Below are positions 22,145 to 33,824 of a DNA stretch of 64,000 nucleotides, piece after piece. Each line of letters starts with the position of its first letter. The first letter of the stretch is position 1. The notes below the pieces were generated by a model. It worked only from the letters and a program-made list of their open reading frames with translations, searched no databases and was not told the DNA's origin. This DNA is from Paratinospora sagittata (taxonomy: Eukaryota; Streptophyta; Magnoliopsida; Ranunculales; Menispermaceae), in the NCBI GenBank assembly GCA_035771175.1, contig CM069597.1, positions 11,753,001 to 11,817,000 on the forward strand, read 5' to 3'. Both the position numbers and the translations under genes were made by a program.

Positions 22145-23390
22145 TGTCACACCCCGCCAAGACACGCCTAAACCGATTGAAACACTCATAGGCGGGGCGC
22201 GAATTCACTATAACATCCTCCCAAAATCCCCTATAACTAACAAGGGTTACAAAATGTGGGCCCAAAAACCTCCACCTAGTCCACCCTAAACTCCTGTGAA
22301 AAATTGGATAACAACGGGGTGAGCTATTGTCCAGTGGGTAAAATAGTTCATGAATATGAAAATTAATAAAGAAAACTTCATAATTGAATATCAAATATAC
22401 ACAAGAAGCATCATAAACAGTACAACATGTATGTATCCATGACATCGTCTTGTAATGGTTCTGTTATCGTACATCATCCTGAGTTCACGTACAGATGTTC
22501 ATTTCCAGGTAAACTCGGGTTTTCATCGTACGTCCTCCCCAAGGACGTCGCCCTGGATTCACGTGCAAATTTCCATCCCTAGGTAATTTATGTTTCTCAT
22601 TGTACGTCCTTCTTCAGGGAAATATCAAGAATAGTGAGCATTGCTTCTAACTATTTTGTGGATCATGAACCACTTAAGTACCTAAGTGGTGCTTATGTAT
22701 GATGCCAATGCATGAGCAGGTCCGGTCTTGACTAACATTAGACAGGATTTGGTAGCATCTGGTGATTCTAATCAGGTTAGTATCACCATGTGTAAGGTTA
22801 GGATGTTCAGTATTACTTGTACAAGTTGATAGCTTTCAAATAAGACCAACCAAATCAGTTTCATTTTGAGAGGTGAGACACGAGTTCTACTTAAATACCA
22901 ATCATCTAGAGCAGCACGCTGCCACCCGTTCACTATTTAAAGTTACTGAGGACAAGAGTAAGTCTGGTTGAGTGAGATTGACCACTAATCCGGTATGGTG
23001 ACAGTGTAAATACATGAACTCCAAATATACATGCATAAGTATGACAAGTATGAACATTATATGAAATTATGCAATGTAAATAAATAGTAGACATAATGAT
23101 AAATGAATGTAAACTTTAATAAAAGTCATAGGACACGCAAACCTATATTTCGTTCCCCACCTTCAGATAAAATCTCCTTCTGGAACTGGCTCTTTCTTCC
23201 GAGCAGAACTACGTTGCACCGTGAAGAAAGTCCCAAAAAGATAAGAGAGAAATCACAAAAGTGAGAGAGAAAAAAAAAATTGGCGTGAGAAATGAGGGGG
23301 AGGGGGGCTCCTTATATAGGAAAATGAACGCCCGAAGGTTCGGGCGACTGCCTGAACTTCAATTTTTTTTTTGTCTAAATCGGTTATTAC
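22145..23390 (-). repeat. 5' LTR of chromovirus element E1 (LTR B)
   Basis: Plus-strand ends TGTCACACCCCGCC and CGGTTATTAC, the same ends as LTRs C and D. The minus-sense promoter region has a TATA box (CCTATATAAG, 23320-23311) just downstream of a near-palindrome CCCGAAGGTTCGGG (23331-23344). A donor-like GAAG|GTGGGG lies at 23164-23157. Bases beside E1's outer LTR ends (tttca and ggttg) do not form a target duplication. Confidence 0.9.
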
Positions 23391-24720
23391 GGTTGGTATG
23401 AAATGCCACCTTTCCTACTGGAGGACAACTAGCTTGGTCCTTAGGTGCAAGTGCCCTTAGGATCACCTTGTCGAGGATACTGAGCACTTTTCAAAGCTAT
23501 ACAAGGTGGTGCTCATTAATTTTGGACGGGATGCGATCGATAGTATAAATTGGACCTCCAAGTTCGCCAGTTGCTGAGCTCTCCACCCCAGAGGGCCTAC
23601 TAGAAGTACTCAACTCAGTGGTATCGAGCACTGATTGTGACCTATCAACAACCAGTGGAGGTGAATCAAGTACATCCTCATCCTGATTGGTAGCCTCAGA
23701 ATCCTCCTCGGAATTGGCTTCTTCCTCATCGGAAGCCTCCTTATCAGCCACTTCTCCGATAGATGTCTTCCCCCGGGAAAATATCCTCGAAGGAAACATC
23801 AACCTCCTTGGTAGGCTGAGCGGCCTGATCAGAACCTACCCTAGAGTCAGCTATCTAACTACTCAAGGAATCTAAAGAAGGTTTGGGTTGTCGAACAAGG
23901 GATACCAAACAAGAAGTACCGGGCAAGAAATATCGACCTAAAGCGTGGACACAAGTCAGGATGCTGAACAAATGAGTTTCAAACTATTTATAGGCTGATA
24001 ACCCGTACAATATCGGTAACGACATGAATCCTGAGGCAACATCTGAAGATCCGAAAGTGAAGTACGTGAGACAGTTGTATGCCACGTCAGCTAGGTAGAC
24101 GAAGATACCGACCAGATGCTTACATATATCGAGTTGTTGGAGTGGCTTGGCAGCAATGACACAGATGCCTGCTCGTACTTTCGAGTTGGCACCAGGGTAT
24201 CGACCAGGTACAACCTCGACAACAGGCCAATTCGACGATGAACTGTCAACTCGACGTACCGAGCTAACCGACGAAGTTATTATTTGACACAGATAAGGAT
24301 CACACGAGATCTACTGCAACAAGTTCATAAATCACTCCTCCTTATTTGACTATGAAAATGCTACAGAGCTCTCCCATTCCAACTAGGAGGTTGTTTAGCT
24401 CTCCTAATTCAACTATAACACGACTATTACAGACAAGGACCCCATTCTCTATAAAAACCCATCATCCCTAAGGGCAAGGTGTGTGATTTCTACTCAGTTC
24501 AGTACTACTTATTCTATGAAGCTTTGAACTGACTTAGGCATTAGAGGGTCCTTGGCCGGCACCACACAGACGGTCCTTACGATAGCCTATTATTCTTCTT
24601 TCTTTCCCTCTCAAGTCATAAGTCTCGGGCAATCTATGTGGGTTCGTGCTTAGCGCATCCTCTCCATCTCATGATCAAATGGTGTTGATCAAATCTTGCG
24701 CCAAGAAATGAATTATTATT
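23391..24720. other. LTR-like and unknown transposon debris
   Basis: From about 24280 to 24715 the plus strand resembles the promoter end of a Tat-type LTR: CTCTATAAAAACCC near 24449, then 'tgacttaggcattagagggtccttggccggcaccaca' in shortened recall a pattern (…GGCATTAGAGGGTCC… and GGCACCACA) common in such LTRs. From 23497 to 23802 a minus-strand ORF of 101 codons is very acidic (EEEANSEEDSEATNQDED); I do not recognise it and it may be part of a lost element or chance. No other gene is visible. Confidence 0.4.
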
Positions 24721-25517
24721 AAAATCCATAACAATTAAATGAATAAATGATCAACGACCTATATTAAAAGTAGAGCTCATTTTGAGCTTCAGTTAAGGGC
24801 CGTGAGCTCCAGGAGGAAGGAACAAAAAAAAACAGAGAAGAGAAAAGTGAGAAAAAAGAGAGGAGGAGGAAAATAAGAGAGAAATGAAGAAGAAGAGAGA
24901 CATGGTGGTGGACCGTGGTGCGGCATCTCCGCGAGCTCATTCTTCACCAACATAATCTTGTTTTTCATCTTGGATTGGTAAATGTTACAAGGTGAGATAA
25001 TTCCTGAGGTTTGCTCGTATTACTCGTTTTCATTTTCATAGTGTTGCATTCATCTTACTTCATGTAAGTACTCTTGCATATGATTTTAGATGCGATTGGC
25101 CCATGTTGTGTGCTAAATGCAATATTTAGGTATGACTGACCCATGTTGTGTGCTAAATGCAATCTTTGGGTTCCGATTTACCTTGCTTAGTGCAAAAGAA
25201 ATCAATCATGCTCATGCATTTTATTTTTGTCTTCATGCACGTGCTTTTCATATATGTTGATTTTGATGTTGTAATTGTTGCATTTGTGATGCGTGTTTAT
25301 TATGGTTGAATTATATACTATCGTTAGGTTTAATGCGTGAGAACCATAGGTATGACCACTGGGCTTTTAGCTCACCCCTTTATATTTTTTAGGACTTAGA
25401 AAATGCTATGTGGATCTCGTGCATGTGGTGCATGTAGAGCGGACGTCGACTTAGATCTAGGGAAGTTTTGTATAGGTTCTGCTGCGTTAAAATGTGTAAA
25501 TTACACTTTGTATATAT
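24721..25517 (+). repeat. Probable gypsy LTR fragment, plus-sense, left part
   Basis: The segment contains purine-rich 5' UTR-like sequence (24800-24905) and the block CACTGGGCTTTTAGCTCACCCC (split here as CACTGGGC and TTAGCTCACCCC, about 25358-25379), which is typical of the 3' part of chromovirus LTRs and recurs on the minus strand at 47790-47810. The solo LTR 25518-28094 is inserted in it, and it continues at 28100. Confidence 0.45.
25513..25517. other. Target site duplication (left) of the solo LTR
   Basis: TATAT directly before the LTR start; the same five bases follow the LTR at 28095-28099. Since the flank is AT-rich, some chance of coincidence remains, but the LTR ends agree. Confidence 0.75.
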
Positions 25518-28094
25518 TGTTGGCCTAAGTGGTTCATCACTTAGCACGCTCCATAAAGGTTTTGATGCTAACAACCAATAAACAATACATTATTTGGTGC
25601 CAACCCTTTAATCAAGGATATGTTTCAACACATCAAGAAAGTAAAATGTAGAAGAACAATTCGATCAAGGACTTCGCGATCACATCACATGATCGATGAT
25701 CACGATGCTCAACTCAAGTGCAAAGAAACTGATGAAGATATCATAAAGAAGAGTTGGGTTTGAAAATTATGAGAAGAACACATAAATAATGTAATGTATC
25801 TTTCCTTATTCTTTATTGCTCAAATGTTTTCTAAAATCACTTGCACAGAATTTTCAAAATCACACATAAACTTCCTGCATGTTTTGATTGATATGTTTTA
25901 AAAGTATTTTCAAATAGTTTAATTTCTCAATCATTTTAAGTAAATGATTTGATCGAATTTTTCAGTTGATTTAATCGAGTTTTCAATAAAAAATCAAAAT
26001 TGTTTCTATGTGCCTTTCAGGACACTAATGTCTTAGTAGTGCCTCCTGAACTTGATAAGTCAGGACGCTGATGAAACATTGGGACGCTGATAATGTTCAA
26101 GGTTGAATTGTACTTATTCATCAAGACGCTTACTTTATCAGTAGCAGCCTCATTTAAGCCAACCTGTGAACTTGTCAGGACGCTAACTTAGTATCAGCTC
26201 GCTGAAAGATTTTCGAGATTTTAATGTTTTAATCTTTAAGGACACTGATAACTATAAGTTGAAAAACTATCAGGACGCTACTTGAATAGGAGTGTCCTCA
26301 CTTAAAATATCAACTTAATAACTTTCACGACGTTGATCGTCCTTCAACGTACTCATTGCTTTTACGAGTTTTAAACATTAAGACGCTTACGTGGTAAGTA
26401 ACGCCCTTATGCTTTTCAGTTGTTTTAAAATATTTTAAAATAAGCAGAACGCTAACTGTGCTTTAGCACCATCATAAAGTTTAGTCATTTTAATCACTAA
26501 GTAAGTCAAGACGCTTACGGCTGAGTAGCGCCCTCACTTCTCTAGATGCTTATGGTTCATAAGTGTTCTCAAAAGAACAAAACGACATAGTCGATATTAT
26601 ATGTCAGGAAGTTGATTAACAAATCAGGATGCTAATCCAACACTGTCACGATTCTGATACTTATAGTTCTTTAGATCACTTTTTAGAATTGTTCTATGCA
26701 CAGGACCTTTTTCATATATGTCAGGGATTTTCTCGGATGCATGAATCACTTTTCTTGAAAGATTTCTTATTCATGCAATTTGAGAAAAACCAGAATGTTC
26801 GTGAAAACTGCAGTTACCATTTTCATGAAAGATTTTAGTTGTTGTGTGTAAATGTTTACTTTGAATTTCAAATTCAAATAACCAATAACTCTATCCTACT
26901 AAGTCTATAAATACTGGCACTAAGATTCAAAACAAGCCCCAAATAATTTTATTGAGCCAATACTTTTGAACATTAGTCAAATTTTCAATCTTATCTTCAA
27001 AAGTTTAAACTGCTCTAGTTTTTCAAAGTGTGTTCTTTGAAACTTTACTTATTCAAAAGATTTCCGTTCTAATCTTAATATCTATCTTTCTTTGAAGTCT
27101 ATTTGAATAATACAAAACTGTTTTCTACTCAAATTCTCAACCTCGTTTTATTCTTGTCATCAATCTTACTGATCAAGGAATTTGAGAGATGGTTCAGAGG
27201 ATATAGTTATACCTTATCCTGAAAACTGTTTCGAGCTATAACAGTAGTTATACAAATTGTTGAGTATGAAACCAAAAGTTTTCTTGATCATCAAACTTCC
27301 CATATGTTTTTATCCATTGGCAAAACCTTTTGTGTTTGTATAAGCTTTATACTCGTTTCCTTTTTTATTTCAAATTCAATGTTTGATCAAGTTAAAAAGT
27401 CTCTGAAGATGCCTCTCACAACTATTTTTCAAGAAGCATCATACAAGCTTTTCAAAACTGCAATTGAGCAATAGTGAAACATTAAAAGATAAAAGGATTG
27501 TAAGTGTACTCCTCTCAGCATTACATGCTTAATTCTACATATCTTTCTAATGCAATGTATGAGCTAAATTGTAAGTGTTCTACTCAGATAGAACAATCAT
27601 TATTACTCTGTATTGGTGTGTCTCAGGATTGAAGCAACCAAGTCTAGTAAACTTAGTTCACTTAACGATTCCAAGGTTAAAATCGTAAGAAGGTTTATCC
27701 TCCACCTTGAAATAGGATCTACCAGTTATTTTTTAGCCCGCAAAAGGAACATGAATTTTTCCTCAGCTCGAAAAAAGGAAATGTGGTTCATCCTTCGCCT
27801 ACAAAAGGATAGGTTTGCCTTGAACCTGTAAAAGGACATTTGTAACGGTTTGGTTCTCACTCATAAGAGATTAGTTAGTGGATTAAGAAAATCTTAATCG
27901 GGAGATTAGGTAGTAGATGAAGGTGTGCCGAACCACAATAAATATGTTGTCCCCTATTTTCTACCGTTTCTTCATAGTATTTTGTTAAGACTGATCATGT
28001 ATCTCTCATGTATTCAAGTATTTCACTAATACGTTCAAAAGTTTCATATTTGACCATTATACCCAATCCACCCCCCTCTTGGGTATATCCAACA
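25518..28094 (+). repeat. Copia-type (SIRE/Maximus-like) solo LTR, copy 3
   Basis: It begins TGTTGGCCTAAG and ends CACCCCCCTCTTGGGTAT then ATCCAACA, giving inverted ends TGTTGG/CCAACA, and is flanked by TATAT on both sides. No primer site or coding region follows, so it is a solo LTR left by recombination. 'GGTTTTGATGCTAACAA' near 25557 is a usual early landmark of this LTR type. Between about 26030 and 26600 it carries one unit of the motif cluster that is amplified to a 413-bp array in copy 1, in opposite orientation. Length about 2.58 kb. Predicted ORFs inside are not supported. Confidence 0.85.
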
Positions 28095-28204
28095 TATATA
28101 TTTATAATTACTTTAATTAATTTGAAGAAATGTATAAAGATCGAAGTTGGTGTCCATAATGTAACACTTCAGTTTTCGAGTTTGATGAAAATTAGGGTTT
28201 TACA
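28095..28204 (+). repeat. Right part of the LTR fragment split by the solo LTR
   Basis: After the target duplication the interrupted sequence goes on to TTTTACA at 28204. Whether these bases are the end of the same plus-sense LTR or the start of a minus-sense one is unclear, because the following bases resemble a minus-strand polypurine tract. Confidence 0.35.
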
Positions 28205-28440
28205 ATAACACCCTCCACTTCCACGAAAAGAAAGGAAAAAAAACTTTTCTTCAATAATCTAATTATCTAAAAAGAAAGAAGAAGACCCCTAAAAAAAAAT
28301 ACAGATGACTAGAAAAAGAAAGAAAAAATAGACCTTAAAAGAAAAAAGACAATTACAAAACCTAAATACGACTACAAATAAAAGAAAGATAAGTAAAATA
28401 AAATGAACTAAAATAGAACAATAAAGTTAATTAAGTCGAC
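28205..28440 (-). repeat. Polypurine-tract-adjacent gypsy segment, copy 1
   Basis: It opens ataACACCCTCCACTTCCAC and continues with A-rich sequence including 'ttcaataatctaattatcta' and 'cctaaatacgactacaaat'. The same ordered blocks lie at 49357-49530 beside another LTR. Read on the minus strand, GTGGAAGTGGAGGGTG just before an LTR start looks like a polypurine tract, so these are the 3' internal ends of one gypsy family. No gene. Confidence 0.6.
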
Positions 28441-28699
28441 AATTAAAACCCTACTATTATAGTAACCAATAAAATAGAAATGACTTTCAAAAAAATACAA
28501 ATGCATAATTAAATAATTAATGAGCTGATAATGCTCATTATCATTCATTCACAAGTATTTTCACTTAACTCATATTTTGTCTTTTTCTCATTTTTCATGT
28601 TTTATCATCACTTGTAGCAAACCTTAGTTTTAGGACCCCATCTCAGTCTTTGTGGTTCAACCTTAGGACTCCCCCAAGTTTATTAGTTTTTGTATTTAC
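28441..28699. other. Unassigned AT-rich spacer
   Basis: About 260 bases between the segment above and the E3 LTR. I see no gene or repeat structure. Confidence 0.5.
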
Positions 28700-28784
28700 T
28701 GCAATACCTTGGATTGCATCAATATATATATAAGGGCTCCCTCAAGGGGGAGCCTTTATGGGGGCTCCCCCATATTTGGGGCCC

Positions 28785-28795
28785 CTATAAAAAGG
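28785..28795 (+). promoter_or_regulatory. TATA box of E3 LTR
   Basis: CTATAAAAAGG, followed about 30 bases later by CT-rich sequence, as in plant retrotransposon promoters. Corresponding boxes are at 35610-35601 (LTR C), 44780-44771 (LTR D) and 23320-23311 (LTR B), all minus strand. Confidence 0.7.
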
Positions 28796-28950
28796 GGTCC
28801 CCTCCCCTCATTTTCCTTACCATTCCTTTCCTCTCAACTCTCTCTCTCCCTAAGGTGCTCTCCCCCTCTTTTTGAGAATTTTCTCTCTCTCTCTTTGGAG
28901 GCTCTTTCTCCCTGGTGCAAGCAATGCAGAGCTACTGGAGTTGCAGATCC

Positions 28951-28960
28951 GAAGGTGGGA
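28951..28960 (+). promoter_or_regulatory. Candidate splice donor in E3 LTR
   Basis: GAAG|GTGGGA with GT at 28955. The same place in LTRs A, B and C reads AAG|GTGGGG (GT at 14516, 23160 and 35419 on the minus strand), followed in all by a shared TAGGTTTGCG-like block. LTR D has AAAT|GTGGAG. Together with the acceptor before gag it could define an intron that removes ORF1. Inference only. Confidence 0.4.
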
Positions 28961-30146
28961 AGCAAAACTTAGGTTTGCGTGTATTATTTCTTTTTATAAA
29001 GTTTTCATAAATGTATCATGTTATTTGATATACATGCATAATCTCAATTCATATGTATATCATGTTATTTGATATACATACATTATTTCAATTATATTAT
29101 CAATGTTGAGATTATGCCATATTGTACCTTGACATTTGGACTGTATATCGTCATACTGTTGAATTAGTAATTGATTTTATTAGCCAGACTTAGTCTTGTC
29201 CCTAGTACCGTTGAATTATGAATGGGAGGCAGCGGTGGTGCTCTAGAAGACTTGGTATTTAAATGTGTCCATTGTGACCCACTTCTCAGCCTGGGGATTG
29301 GTTTGGTTAATTCTATCGAAAGCTAGCCTAAAAGATATATGGTCCACATGCCTGTCCTTTAGAATCATGAGTTGTCACACATGTGCAGTAGGCGTGATGA
29401 AAGAATACAACGGTCAAGGATAGAGACTACCCTGATATACATACATGTTTACATGCACACGCATAGCATACCGATAGTCACATAACGACCTAGGAACGTG
29501 AGAAGTGCTAGCCCCAATTAATTATTGGAGCGGAATGCCTTGACTTAGTTAACATTATGTGGTATATATCCACTGGAAGGACATGTACAGACCATGTTAC
29601 ATATATTCCCTAGCAAGGGATGTACAATGAGAATCTGGGTTGAACACAAGGAGAGGGACATTGTACATGAACCCAGGATAGTATTAGGCCATAAACTTCC
29701 TCGTGACGGTGTTTTACATGTCTACCCATTCATGCATTTATATGATTGAAGATGATTGTATTATTTATCTTATGATTATGATTATGATGAACTCGTTATA
29801 AATTGACATATTCCACGAAATATCTACCTTTCCTACTGGGCGATGGCTCATTCCATTGTTACCATTTACAGGAGCTTGAGGTGGTCTGGACGAGGATTAC
29901 ATGGGCCCTAGTTTTGTGTATACCTTAACTCTTTTTTGTATTAGTTAGGAAGACTTGGGAGTGTGTTCCCGTAAGTGGCAGTCTTCATGATGCCCGCTTT
30001 TGTACTCAACTTCTATATAATAAATGAAAAGAAGTTTTGCTACATTGTGTTCCTGCGTATTCTGTATTATGTTGTAACTGCTTGTACTTCGTCTGTGTGA
30101 GTTCTGTCGCTCTAGACGGGACCTCGGTGGAGTGTGACAGTGAAAA

Positions 30147-30158
30147 TGGTATCAGAGT
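30147..30158 (+). other. Primer binding site, initiator tRNA-Met (E3)
   Basis: TGGTATCAGAGT, seven bases after the LTR end, matches the initiator tRNA-Met complement except for the last base. Confidence 0.9.
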
Positions 30159-30367
30159 ACGCACGGTTCACGGCCCATCCAGACCTAGTGTGCCTTAGAG
30201 TCGCCCAGTTGGTCTCATAAGCTTTAAGAAATTTAAACATTAACTAAAAGGCATATAGAAAGGTGGAAAATAAAAAATTTGGGAAATCATTGGAAAACAC
30301 TAGATACTCCGATCATACTTAGTCAGCTTCTTGTTTTGCCAGTTAAAAGAATTTCTCTGCAAAGAAT

Positions 30368-31858
30368 ATGTCGTCAAGCGAAGAAATTCCTTCTAACAGT
30401 GTCACACTAGTTGGGAAGCATCGGAAGGCTATCATAATGAGAATAGTAGGCATGGAGGCCCTCTGCTGGACTACATGCACCAGAAGCTCCATGATAACGG
30501 ATGGCTCGGCATAATGGTCATGTAAGGTAGTCAAGGAATTTTATGACAATATGGTATATGTAGGACATCACCCAGGAGGAATCGACCCCACCTTTCATAC
30601 CATCGTCCGAGGACAAACAATCCTGGTGCACGCCGACCTGATATCCCAAGGAATGAACATTTTCGTGGGAACAAAATGCATCGACCCACAAGTCCCCAGA
30701 GTTGTGAAAGAAATCGCAGGGGCACCCAGGGATTTGTTTAGAGCCCTTGCGTATCAACAAAACCACGACTCGGATAAGAAGTACACACGTATGCCAAACA
30801 AGAACCTGTGAAAAGAGCTCGCTGGCTTGGGTAAGATTGTTAAATACAACATCTTACCTGAAAAAGTAAGTAAGGACTGTATGAAATGGGCCCAGCTCTT
30901 AATCCTTTATTGTTTAAACAAGGGAATCAACGTCTCCCTTCCCTACATCATCCTGATACAAATGTGTAAGATCATGCAAAGTAGCACGAAACACTACGGG
31001 TAAGGTGCCCTCATTATGATGTTGCTACGGAAAGAGGTTATCGATGTTGTTGATGAGCATTCTATACCTCTTATGCTACCCATAGGAGTTGCATCTTACA
31101 CCAGAACATTTAAGGATGGTGTGACGGATGATGAAATAAAATGAACATCTTCCTCTATGGGAGATAGTGATACAAGTATAAGGAGGCATGGACTTAGACC
31201 TCGACCAACTCACCAAGCTAACCGAGAACGTAGAGGACCAAGTAGGGTTCCTCAATAGCAACCTGAGGCCCCACGAAGAAGTAGCGGAGCTCCGGAGTGA
31301 GAAACTGATTGGGTGGGTGAATACGAAAGGCAGGAGGAGTGGCCAATCACCGATGACATAATAAATACCCTATTTCGAGACAATGCTCACCTCGTCGAAC
31401 CAGCTTAGGAGATCCCTCATCAACCAAACCCGAAAAATCCCCTCGGCTCAGCAAAACTATTACTCTCTGATGATGGGCCAGCCTACCCTGGCATTCCCTA
31501 TTCTAGTGGGTCAACCAGCTTGGAACTATGGAACTACTGACCACAAATGGGTCAAGCCTCAACTCACCAACAAGTCTCTGCATTCCCTCCTATCACCCTT
31601 CCGTCAGTAGGTAACATTGCATATCGGCCCGCAAATCAATTTGAGGCCATTATGATGGAAAATGTCGCATTCATGAACACATTAATACAAGAATATCAGG
31701 AGAAGGTCGACAAACAACTTCCCAATATGAACCAAATAATGCTAGACTTCGTATCTGAGCAAAGTGCTTTGCAACACTCAGATTGGTCCGTAAATAATCG
31801 TAGAAGTCAGAGAAGGGGGAGTCAAGATCATGCTGGGGGTACTGGAAATGTAAATTAA
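30368..31858 (+). pseudogene. ORF1 of E3: extra upstream protein
   Basis: Plus-strand homologue of the ORF1 of E1 and E2. It starts MSSSEEIPSNSVTLVG at 30368. Shared landmarks: VVKEFYDNM (compare NLVKSFYESM), CIDPQVPRVVKEIAG (compare IIDPHEPQIVAEVA), LGKIVKYNILPEKV (compare LGKIVVGNILPEMV), AQLLILYCLNKGINVSLPYI (compare AQLLVLYCLEKGVYVSLPHS), GVTDDE, then MGQP and VGQP repeats near 31465-31520, and an Arg/Ser-rich C-terminus (NNRRSQRRGSQDH). It is more diverged than E1 is from E2. Broken by stops near 30516, 30809, 31001 and 31142 and by frame changes. Conservation of this ORF in a more distant relative shows that it is a normal part of the family. Confidence 0.72.
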
Positions 31859-32492
31859 CCCCAAAATAATAATTTTGTTTAAAAACCATGTTTGGTGGGC
31901 AAACTTACAACTTTAATTTTCTTCTTTATCACTAACTTTAGCGTGGTATGGGACACAACAAAATTGGAGGATAATGAACAAAATTTGGTAGTAAGGAAAC
32001 CCACAGCCTTGTTTGCAGAGACCGCATCCATACGACTTGACTTGGTTACGTTCCTTACCACAAAATTCACATGGAATGGGACATGAGAACTTGGAGGATA
32101 ATCGACGGTAACCGAGACAACGAGTTGGAATGCATAGGAACACGATAGAACGTTTAGATTATAGCATTTATTGAGGATAGTCTTAGAAGTTCTATGACTG
32201 GTATGAATTAAAAAAAAAGTAAGTATATTCAATGAAACCCAACAAAAAAAAAACATTTGAAAAAAAAGGTTTGAAAACTATACTTATATTGTATGAACTA
32301 TTCCAATTTTGATTTGTACCTTGGCCTAACTTTGACTCCTCATCAATACCTTGCGCTATACCTAGAAAACTATGTGGATCAAAAATGGCAGAACTCTTGA
32401 ATCTATGAACTGCTAAGAATATCACTTTGCTATATTATTCATGGTTTTATTTCATGGAAGCCTTTTAAAGAAGAGCTCTATTTTCTTCTTGT
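31859..32492 (+). other. Conserved noncoding spacer between ORF1 and gag (E3)
   Basis: Contains GTGGTATGGGACAC (about 31941) and ATGGAATGGGACATG (about 32070), the sense-strand form of the motif found three times in the spacers of E1 and E2. It ends in a pyrimidine-rich run and CAG (32493-32495) just before the gag start. No supported ORF. Confidence 0.5.
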
Positions 32493-32504
32493 CAGTGGGG
32501 AAAA

Positions 32505-33824
32505 ATGCAAACTAGAAAATGGGAAAGGCCACGCTCAACTAATCATCCAGCAGAGGCAACACTTCTTGAAACACAAAATCAGGAATCGCCTCCTCCGAGG
32601 AAAGAGTAGGACACTCATGACACTGCTACGACTTCTGGATAGGCAGTGCCACCCCAATTTACACCTTTTGTCATAACTCGGGGCATGGAAGATATGTTTG
32701 ACGGATTTAGTGAAATGATGAAGGCTATTGTTCAGATGGCCGTTAAGGAAACAACGGCAACCCAGGTGCTTACCATCCAGGCACCAGTGAACATAATTAG
32801 ATCGGAGGCAGAAAGCCAAACCGATCAAATTACTAAGTATAAAAGGCTCCAACCCCTTACCTTCACTGGCACCCGTGACGCCAACGAGGCCCAGAAATGG
32901 CTTTATGAAACAAAAAAGGCCTTGGAGGTTATGTGGGTCGCCGATGATCGTAATATTCCCCTTGCCGCTTACCAGCTCGTGGGAGGGGCCAATCTCTGGT
33001 GGAGGACCCAAAGATTGATTTAGTGACAATGAATTGGATTGAGTTCGAGTCATTATTTGTTGAGGAATATTTACCTAGCGCTGTGAAGAGGCAAAAGTGC
33101 CAGGAGTTTGCCAGACTATATTAGGCAGTATGACAGTTCGTGAATATTCTGCTAAATTCATTGAGTTGTCAGTCTTCTCCCTTACCACCATCTCCACGAA
33201 GAAGGACAAGGCCAAAAAACTCTTTAATGGTCTTCATCCAGATACCTGTCAAGCCATATCCTTCTTCGAGCTGAAGAATTTTAGAGAGCTCGTAAATATG
33301 GAGATGAATTACGAGCAGGAGAAGATCGATCAGGAGCAGAGAAAGAATAAGGGAAAACGGGCGGCAACCTTTTCCCGGCAAGACAACCATCAAGGCAATA
33401 AGAAAAAGCCTTATCAAAATTCTTACCCAGCCCTCCCAGCCCCAACTCAAAAATAAGAAAATGTTGCACTTGTGGCTGAGATCTTCAACTCTGGCAAGCA
33501 GGGTTTCCAGCAGAGAAACAGGGGAGGTAAAAATTGTTGTGGTAGCCGAAGGAATGGCCAAAAAAGAGGTGGTGGATACCAGCAGCAACAATAACACCAC
33601 CAACACCAAGCTAATCATAATCGAGGAATCATTTGTTTCAACTGTGGGCAGCAGGGCCACCAGAAAAGGCTTTGTCCCCACCCACCATAGGCCCAACAAC
33701 CAGTTCAGCAGGCACCACCAACTGCAATACTCAGCCTCCACGAAACAAAAAAAATCAAGGGCAGAGACAACAGGGATGAGCTTATGCAGTGGCTCAACAA
33801 CCTTTCCCAGATAATAATGTGGTG
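32505..33824 (+). pseudogene. gag: gag of E3 with zinc knuckle
   Basis: Plus-strand Gag. The start MQTRKWERPR at 32505 lies nine bases after the acceptor-like CAG. Landmarks: TKYKRLQPLTFTGT (about 32836-32877), IPLAAYQLVGGANLWW, FESLFVEEYLPSAVKRQK, TVREYSAKFIELSVFSLTTI, LVNMEMNYEQEKIDQEQ and a basic stretch. The zinc knuckle at 33634-33675 is complete: C-FN-C-GQQG-H-QKRL-C, better kept than in E1 or E2. Breaks: stops near 32640 and 33021, and frame changes near 33010, 33120 and 33455. Downstream it runs toward the protease. Confidence 0.85.

Larger units (their letters stand above)
28700..30139 (+). repeat. 5' LTR of element E3
   Basis: Begins TGCAATACC, the counterpart of TGTAATACC in E1/E2, and ends GGAGTGTGACA, followed by an initiator-Met primer site at 30147. 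A TATA box CTATAAAAAGG lies at 28785-28795. It is preceded by GC-rich inverted repeats (GGCTCCC...GGGAGCC near 28735-28755, GGGGGCTCCCCC near 28760, GGGGCCCC near 28780). A donor-like site GAAG|GTGGGA is at 28951-28960. Blocks in 29100-29880 match the minus strand of LTRs B-D (for example CCTTTCCTACTGGGC-like and GAGGACAAG-like stretches). Length about 1.44 kb. Confidence 0.85.

Noticed and set aside
13524..23390. Target duplication around E1
   Set aside because: Flanks tttca and ggttg do not match; outer ends are diverged or rearranged.
32535..33053. ORF of 172 codons on the minus strand
   Set aside because: Antisense to the E3 gag N-terminal half, whose sense reading has clear Gag motifs.
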